Shown here one piece after another: positions 10,342-15,000 of a stretch of 15,000 nucleotides of DNA. How positions within the stretch are numbered: the stretch's first letter is position 1; the number at the start of each line of letters is the position of its first letter. The notes below the pieces were generated by a model that made no database searches, was not told the DNA's origin, and saw nothing but the letters and a program-made list of their open reading frames with translations. The DNA comes from Penaeus vannamei. Lineage: Eukaryota > Arthropoda > Malacostraca > Decapoda > Penaeidae. The stretch covers positions 26,423,269 through 26,438,268 of the forward strand of contig NC_091550.1 of assembly GCF_042767895.1 (NCBI RefSeq), read 5' to 3'. Position numbers and translations under genes: made by a program.

Positions 10342-10932
10342 TATAATCATTATTTTCATCATTAAAATTATCATTATTGTCATTGATATCAACATTATTT
10401 TCATTATAGTAATAATCGCCATAATTACCCTTAATATAATCATTATTATAATTATTATATTAGTCATGAATGTCATTTTTATCATTATAACTATTTTTAT
10501 AATGATAATTTTAGAAATAATAACAACAATAATAATAATTATAATAACAATAATAGTGATATTATGATTATTTCTATTATTTTTTAATTATCATTATCAT
10601 TATTGATATTATTATTATGAAAATCATTAGAATATTGTTGATTATTGCTATCATATCCATAATTACGCAAATTATCATTACGATTATTCTTTTATTATAA
10701 TTATCATAATTATTGCCATAATTATCATTTTTGTCGTCATTATTGTCATTGTTAATGGGATTATTATCAAAATCATAATTAGCAGTATTATTGCTAGAAT
10801 CATCATTATGCTTTAAACTCGAAAAAGGGAGTTTTCCGACTATTTTCTGAAAAGCCTATATTTTCCTAGATTTCGCCGTTTTTTCGATTTTTTTTTTTTA
10901 CTTTTATCCTTTTTCTCCATTATGGATGGGAT
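10342..10932 (-). repeat. inverted satellite monomer N4
   Basis: Full core at 10811-10932: CTTTAAACTCGAAAAAGGG, TTTTCCGACTATTTTCTG, CCTAGATTTCGCCG, TTTTTCGA, CTTTTATCC, CCATTATGGATGGG. The body has the ACGCAAATTATCATTA motif near 10667. Confidence 0.88.
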
Positions 10933-11520
10933 TTACCTTATCATCATTATTATCATTAAAGTAATTATCGCCATAATTACCATTAATATAATCATTATAA
11001 TAATTATTATCTTAATCATTAATGTCATTTATATCATTATAGTTATTTTCATAATGTTAATAACAATAATTAGAAATAATAACAACGATAATCATAATTA
11101 TGATAACAATAATAGCGATATTATAATTATTTCTATTTTTATTCCTATTATCATTATCGTTATTATTATTATTATGAAAATCATTGGCATATTTTTGATT
11201 ATTGCTATTATTACAATAATTACGGAAATTATCATTATAATCATCATTTTATTATAATTATCATAATTATTGTCATAATTATCATAATTATTGTCATAAT
11301 TATCATTATTATCGTCATTATTATCATTATTAAGGGGGTTATCATGAAAATCATCATAATTAGCAGAATTATTGCTAAAATCATCAAAATTATCATTTTA
11401 ACTCGAAAAAGTTTTTTTTTTCGACTATTTCCTCAAAAATCTAAATTTCCCTAGATTTCGCCGTTTTTTCTACTTTTGGGAATATTTTACCTTTGGCCTT
11501 TTTCATTATGGATGGGCTTT
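10933..11520 (-). repeat. inverted satellite monomer N5
   Basis: The best-preserved reverse core, at 11397-11520: ACTCGAAAAAG, TTTTTTTTTCGAC, CCTAGATTTCGCCG, CTTTTGGG, CCTTTGGCC, CATTATGGATGGGC. The hairpin has perfect CGAAAAA/TTTTTCG arms. A 21-bp tandem subrepeat (three copies) sits in the body at 11254-11316. Confidence 0.89.
11254..11316. repeat. 21-bp tandem repeat, three copies
   Basis: Units at 11254-11274, 11275-11295 and 11296-11316. The first two are identical (ATAATTATC followed by ATAATTATTGTC) and the third has a few changes. A local expansion in the body of N5. Confidence 0.93.
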
Positions 11521-11883
11521 ATAATTATTATCATTATTATCATTATTGACATTAATATCATAATTAATATCATTATATTAATTATCGCCATAATTTTTAT
11601 GCCATTTTCATCATTATAACTATTTTAATAATGATTATAACAATAATGATAACTGAAATAGTAATATTAATATTTCATTATCCAAATTATCATTATAATT
11701 AATGTTTTATTATTGTTATCATTATTATAATCATTATTGTCAATATCAATGGGATTATTTGCAAAATTTTCGTCTATTCTCTCATAAGGGTTGATCGACT
11801 TCTGTGATTTAATTAATTTTTGCATATTTTCATCATGAATGGGCTCTATAATTATCATTATTGTCATTATTATCATTAATATT
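11521..11883 (-). repeat. inverted satellite monomer N6, shortened, plus array end
   Basis: A diverged core at about 11760-11852: CGTCTATTCTCTCATAAGG, GATCGACTTCTGTGATTT, CATCATGAATGGGC. The body is only about 240 bp. A further 30 bp of ATY triplets (11853-11883) follow before satellite sequence ends. Confidence 0.8.
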
Positions 11884-12299
11884 TGCTGACAAAGAGAGAC
11901 AATACAATAGGGCTTACATGGAAACCCGAAACATAGTTTTGAAAGAACCTTAGGGTTCTGAAAGAGAAAGTTTGCATTACTAAATCATGTAGGCACAAAA
12001 CTATCCACTACCAAGCGCGCGGCAGCTGCAGCTGATCACAACTCGTCCCAGCAAGGGTGGCGATATCCTGTTTAGCGTTGGCTCCAATTCCACCGGAGGG
12101 TCTTCTGATCAAATTTTCACATTTATTGTGAATGAGAGAAGCTACCTCCTTCTGGCAAGGACCGCGAGCTGCCGTCCATTGTTGTAGCCAATTCGAGATT
12201 GTCTTCTTGTCGAGAGCGCGCACGCCAAACTGATAACTTTCATGCCAAACAGTGCAGAGAGTTCCATTTTTATGTCAATGATCTCATTCATCTCATTCA
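11884..12299. other. non-satellite segment of unknown origin
   Basis: Sequence complexity and GC rise abruptly at about 11884. The segment includes a small perfect hairpin (AGAACC-TTAG-GGTTCT, 11944-11959), a GC-rich stretch with CAAGCGCGCGGCAGCTGCAG near 12012, and two back-to-back copies of TCTCATTCA (12282-12299). It could be the upstream part of the retrotransposon 5' UTR, another transposon fragment, or a remnant of a host gene. Nothing here lets me decide. The only sizeable open frame is on the minus strand. Confidence 0.6.
12008..12274 (-). pseudogene. unidentified coding-like open frame, no ATG start
   Basis: An 88-codon open frame on the minus strand, bounded upstream by TGA (12275-12277) and ending at TAG (12008-12010). 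It has no ATG; the first GTG is at 12223. The predicted peptide has mixed, protein-like composition (NGTLCTVWHESYQFG, KKTISNWLQQW, IHNKCENLIRR, CDQLQLP), unlike the satellite frames. I do not recognise a family. No convincing splice acceptor is visible upstream, where the minus strand is an A-run. It may be a fragment of a gene or transposon, or a chance frame in GC-rich UTR. Confidence 0.3.
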
Positions 12300-12314
12300 T
12301 TTTTTTTTTTTTTT
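12300..12314. repeat. T15 homopolymer tract
   Basis: Fifteen consecutive T, directly after two copies of TCTCATTCA. It separates the upstream segment from sequence that looks like a retrotransposon 5' UTR. It may mark the 5' junction of the element or the A-tail of a reverse-strand insertion. Confidence 0.9.
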
Positions 12315-12573
12315 GTCCTTTGCCACCTCTTAGTGTCCCCTCTGTGGTGAAGGTGAACCCCGCGGGCAGTGCCACAAGGGGAGCATGGTAGGCCGGCTAA
12401 CTTAAACCACAGAGAAGGGTTTTGTTTTTCTTGATAGGGTTAGGTAGTTCTGGGGGTACTTCAGCTTCTGCTTTCGAGGGGTTGACCTGAGCAGACTGTC
12501 TGATCACCAGTAGGTTATAACCCCAAAAGGTTTAGGTAGGTAGTGGCCTCACAACCCCTCATTTAAGTCACTG
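12315..12573 (+). promoter_or_regulatory. probable LINE 5' untranslated region
   Basis: About 260 bp between the T tract and the first ORF1 ATG, with no long open frame on the plus strand. It contains CCACCTCTTAGTG, CCCCGCGGGC (12359-12368), GGGGTACTTCAGC and GGTTTAGGTAGGTAG. Jockey-like LINEs are known to carry an internal promoter in this position. I cannot point to a specific promoter motif here. Confidence 0.55.
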
Positions 12574-14220
12574 ATGTCTAAGTCAAATCATAAAAAGAAA
12601 AAACAGAAAATGGAATTTCAGCCCAGGACTCCAGATCCTACAGCTTCCACGTCAAAGAAAGGGAAAAGAATTACTTCCCCCCACAGGAAAATGCCCCAGA
12701 CCCTGATCCAGTACAGACCACAGAGAATCCCAACACCTCAGCATCAAAGAAGATGAAGCTGAATCCTCTGCCTTCAGATGAATTACTCTCTTCAGCTGCT
12801 GATCCTAGAGTATCATCGAATGACAGCATGGAGCTATCCTGCACCGATCAAGATGGCAAAGATCCACAACTCCAAGCCCAAGACCAGAATACCTCAGCCA
12901 ATAGGGGAGGCTCTAGTTCACCTTATCCACTCACCAAAATGAGCCATAAATTTCTCATTGCCTTATCCAAAGACTTTGCCACAGCTGTAGAAGCCATGTT
13001 TGCTATTGAAGAAGAGTTCCCTTCTATAGATGTCACCACAGCAATTACCAATGATGGCCACTTCATTCTCACTCCGAAGACTGATTCTACACGCACGTTG
13101 TTGGACTCACTTACCACCCTAGCTTCAAGCAAGATTGTCAATATTACCTCTTATGTTCCTGAACCCAGAAAATTCAGAGCAATTTTTAGAAAAAATCCTC
13201 ATAGCCTTTCCACTTCAACGCCTTACAGACCTCCCAGACGTCATCTCTGCTGAACGTTGTATATACCGCCCAATCAAGGAGGAGACGTGCCAAGTTCTCC
13301 TGGTCATGTCAAGAGAACCCCCTGATGAAATCAATCTGGGCATATTTGGGACCTTTAGAACTCGCAAATACATCCCAGAACCACTCCGGTGCTACAACTT
13401 GCAGCGCTATGGACATCACCGCAACCAATGTAAAGTTGCTCCACGCTGTGCAATCTGCTCAAAATGTCACCCAACAGACAATTGCCTCACCAAATTCAAA
13501 AACGGCGAGCAGACCGAACCAAAATGCCCAAACTGTGGAGGCAAACACCACGCATGGAACCTCTGCTGTGAGATGAGACGCTCTCTGCTATCAAAGCCTG
13601 ATTCTTCTGTAAAAGGGCAGCCCCCTCAGCCTCGAACCTTCACGAGAAAGATCCATGATTGGAGCAAACCAAGAGAACCACAACACCTCAACACTTCTGC
13701 TCTCAGCCACGAACCAATCAAAGCTTCTATTGCTGCTAACCTGCATACCTTATCTACTCCTGCTCCTGCACCAGTTGCCACCTCCCCAGTCTCACAGCCC
13801 TTCATGAGTCACAAAGCACCAATTTCCTTAGCTCCTCCTGAACTGATTGGATCATTCCTAGTGAATACCATTCAACTTGGCCTTTTAGCCCTGGGTCACT
13901 CTATTCCTCACTCCCACTTACAAACTCTCATTGACAACATCCTTGCCATCTTACCACACAAGAACACATCCTCCTCATCCCAAGAATCCATGCCTTCTGA
14001 ACCTGTACAGCAGGATACTGGTACAATTACCTCGGTCGTTGCATCATCAGAAGACTTTCCACCTCTTCCTACATCTTCTCACAGGATTAATCAGACAAGC
14101 CTCTGTAATCCAACGCCTGCACAACAATCGGCACAACTCCACTCTTCCGCCAGCTCTCCACCAATCTTACACATTCCAGACCAACCTCATGAACTCAGGA
14201 CCACGCAAGAGCTCAATTAA
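12574..14220 (+). pseudogene. LINE ORF1, gag-like nucleic-acid-binding protein, frameshifted
   Basis: ORF1 of Jockey-like LINEs makes an RNA-binding protein that coats the element RNA. The start at 12574 gives a Lys-rich N-terminus (MSKSNHKKKKQK). The frame shifts at a C6 run (12677-12682), consistent with one lost C. The middle frame carries an acidic, Ser-rich stretch and then an RRM-like/pre-knuckle region (FAIEEEFPSID, GHFILTPKTDSTRTLLDSL). A second shift at an A6 run (13190-13195), consistent with one extra A, leads into LQRLTDLPDVISAERC, LGIFGTFRTRKYIPEPLRC and three zinc knuckles (13390-13569). A Pro/Ser/Thr-rich tail follows, with a hydrophobic patch (about 13843-13960) and the gag-typical EDFPPLP motif near 14050, ending at TAA 14218. 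The total is about 548 codons. The family assignment is firm. The shifts could be real decay or assembly errors. Confidence 0.9.
13390..13569 (+). other. three CCHC zinc knuckles of ORF1
   Basis: Spacing follows the gag pattern of Jockey/I-type elements. Knuckle 1 (13390-13431) would be CX2CX4HX4C, but the second Cys reads Leu (CYNLQRYGHHRNQC). Knuckle 2 (13447-13485) is CX2CX3HX4C (CAICSKCHPTDNC). Knuckle 3 (13525-13569) is CX2CX3HX6C (CPNCGGKHHAWNLCC). The zinc ligands of knuckles 2 and 3 are intact. Confidence 0.92.
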
Positions 14221-14251
14221 ACCACTAATTTTACCCTTACATCATCACATC

Positions 14252-15000
14252 ATGAGTAATGTTATGCATTCCGTTTCAGACTCCATCAGTATTCTACAAT
14301 GGAACATTCTTGGCCTTCAGTGCAACTATCCCACACTCTCATTAGCAATCACTGAAGACAACTTTGATGTCATCGTTCTCCAGGAAACTCTCCTTCCAGC
14401 CTCCAACAATTTCTCCATTAACCGCTACTCAGCGTTTCACAGCCCTTTCATCCCCAATCAGTCACGGGGAATCTCCATTTTTATAAAGTCTTCCATACCC
14501 TGTGAAGAGATTACTCCACCGCCAGATTGTGGAGAAAACATTGAAAGCATAGGCGTCAAACTAATCCTACAGAACACACCTCCACATTTTCAATGTTTAT
14601 CGGCCTCCTTGAGCAGATTGTTCTCTAGAGCTTGAAGAATGATTTAGCATAACAGCCAATGAACCACCTCTCATCTGTGGTGATCTTAATGCCCATCACC
14701 CCTCTTGGACCGACCAATCTACCCCTTCTGCACACAAAATGAATGACACCGGTCTATATATCAATGAACTGCTGGACAGTTTCTCAGAAGTTACTGTCCT
14801 CAACAACGGTATTGCAACTCATGTCCGTGGAGGAGTACTAGACCTCACCATTCTCTCCACCTCTCTCCTCCCTATAGCAGACTGGAAACTACACCCCTAT
14901 TTAACTTCTGACCACCTTGCCACTATCACTACCGTTCGGATTCCGCGGGTTACTCTCCCCCCACCCAAACCAAGATGGAATCTCAAAAAAGCGAACTGGC
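14252..15000 (+). pseudogene. LINE ORF2, APE-type endonuclease domain, frameshifted, cut by window edge
   Basis: ORF2 of these elements encodes an endonuclease that nicks the target and a reverse transcriptase that copies element RNA there. Visible endonuclease signatures are ILQWN (Asn, 14303-14305), VIVLQET (Glu, 14384-14386), YRPP (14598-14609), ICGDLNAHH (Asp/Asn, 14682-14690), GGVLDLT (Asp, 14841-14843) and TSDHLA (Asp-His, 14910-14915). Then PKPRWNLKKANW starts the linker at the window end. The first part ends at TGA 14633. Homology changes frame at the T4 run 14587-14590 (one extra T). The downstream frame has in-frame TGA at 14610 and 14640. The ATG at 14252 is 31 bp after the ORF1 stop; an in-frame ATG at 14189 would overlap ORF1 instead. 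All catalytic-type residues survive despite the breaks, consistent with recent inactivation or sequence error. Confidence 0.93.

Larger units (their letters stand above)
8953..11883 (-). repeat. AT-rich satellite array, reverse-orientation half
   Basis: The same satellite family read from the opposite strand, with six cores. Reverse-complement signs of the forward core are clear: TTTTTTCGACTATTTCCTC, CTAGATTTCGCCGTTTTTTC, CTTTTGGGAATATTTTAC and CCTTTTTCATTATGGATGGGC. It is a distinct subfamily. It has CTTTAAACTCG where the forward type would read CAATAAAAAGCG, ATGGATGGGC where the forward type would read ATAAATGGAC, and a recurring ACGCAAATTATCATTA in the body. Conserved blocks such as ATCATGAAAATCATC and TTGCTAAAATCATC align with the reverse complement of the forward monomer's post-core region. 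The array ends where non-repetitive sequence starts near 11884. Confidence 0.92.
12315..15000 (+). mobile_element. Jockey-like non-LTR retrotransposon (LINE), 5' part, defective
   Basis: A probable 5' UTR, a gag-like ORF1 with three CCHC knuckles and an ORF2 beginning with an APE-type endonuclease are in the order typical of Jockey/I-group LINEs. The element runs off the right edge just after the endonuclease, so the reverse transcriptase, 3' UTR and target-site duplication are not visible. The left boundary is uncertain: I place it after the T15 tract, but it could be as far left as 11884. Three frame breaks and two in-frame stops make this copy non-coding as assembled. It sits at or near the right edge of the satellite array. 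Confidence 0.9.

Noticed and set aside
130..11852. A-run/T-run hairpins as bacterial terminators
   Set aside because: They recur in a non-coding satellite in eukaryotic-looking DNA, have no GC-rich stem and no upstream genes.
294..11876. Many long open frames on both strands with Ile/Met- or Asn/Asp/Tyr-rich products, up to about 177 codons, resembling membrane proteins
   Set aside because: They are a by-product of (ATN)n triplets: one frame reads ATN as Ile/Met, others read AAT/GAT/TAT. They overlap on both strands, follow the satellite units, and show no domain, codon bias or conserved start.
1..11883. Mitochondrial control region or organellar AT-rich DNA
   Set aside because: No mitochondrial tRNA, rRNA or protein gene is present, and the array abuts a nuclear-type LINE.
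11944..11959. Small hairpin AGAACC-TTAG-GGTTCT as a regulatory RNA element
   Set aside because: A 6-bp stem is expected by chance at this scale, and nothing around it supports a function.
12142..12375. Second minus-strand frame (77 codons, starting near 12375) as a gene
   Set aside because: It reads through the A15 tract as poly-Lys and overlaps the more protein-like frame at 12008-12274. It has no recognisable motif.
12923..13141. Minus-strand open frame inside ORF1
   Set aside because: It is a shadow of the ORF1 middle segment, which carries the homology on the plus strand.
13325..13576. Alternative plus-strand frame over the zinc knuckle region
   Set aside because: The frame with intact CCHC spacing is clearly the coding one; this is an out-of-frame shadow.

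Overview
The window looks like eukaryotic, probably arthropod, intergenic DNA. A decapod crustacean is my best guess: such genomes are known to be rich in simple repeats and Jockey-like LINEs. That is inference from repeat style and LINE type, not from a host gene. I see no intact host gene, tRNA, rRNA or bacterial-style operon.

Positions 1-11883 are a very AT-rich tandem satellite whose monomers are mostly about 500-630 bp. Each monomer has a roughly 80-130 bp core that is not simple sequence. It contains two GTCGAAAAAA-type motifs, most of the CpGs, and an A-run/T-run hairpin closed by CG. A body of degenerate (ATN)n triplets follows and switches strand sense inside the monomer. I count 16 cores in forward orientation (1-8952) and 6 in reverse (8953-11852). 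The flip at about 8953 is sharp, and the two halves are different sequence subfamilies. Several monomers have internal deletions, and one has an internal duplication. Non-adjacent monomers share diagnostic variants and breakpoints, which points to blockwise amplification.

Positions 11884-12314 are a non-satellite segment of much higher GC. It holds an unrecognised 88-codon open frame on the minus strand and ends in a short direct repeat and a T15 tract. From about 12315 to the right edge lies the 5' part of a Jockey-like non-LTR retrotransposon: a probable 5' UTR, a gag-like ORF1 (12574-14220) with three CCHC zinc knuckles, and the APE-type endonuclease part of ORF2 (from 14252, or 14189). 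The reverse transcriptase would lie beyond the window.

The retrotransposon copy is broken. ORF1 has two reading-frame shifts, and ORF2 has one shift and two in-frame TGA codons. All three shifts fall in or next to homopolymer runs, so assembly error should be excluded before every break is called genuine. ORF1 would supply the RNA-binding protein and ORF2 the nicking and copying enzyme for target-primed reverse transcription, but this copy should not encode working proteins. The long Ile/Met/Asn-rich open frames across the satellite are artefacts of the triplet repeat and are not annotated as genes.
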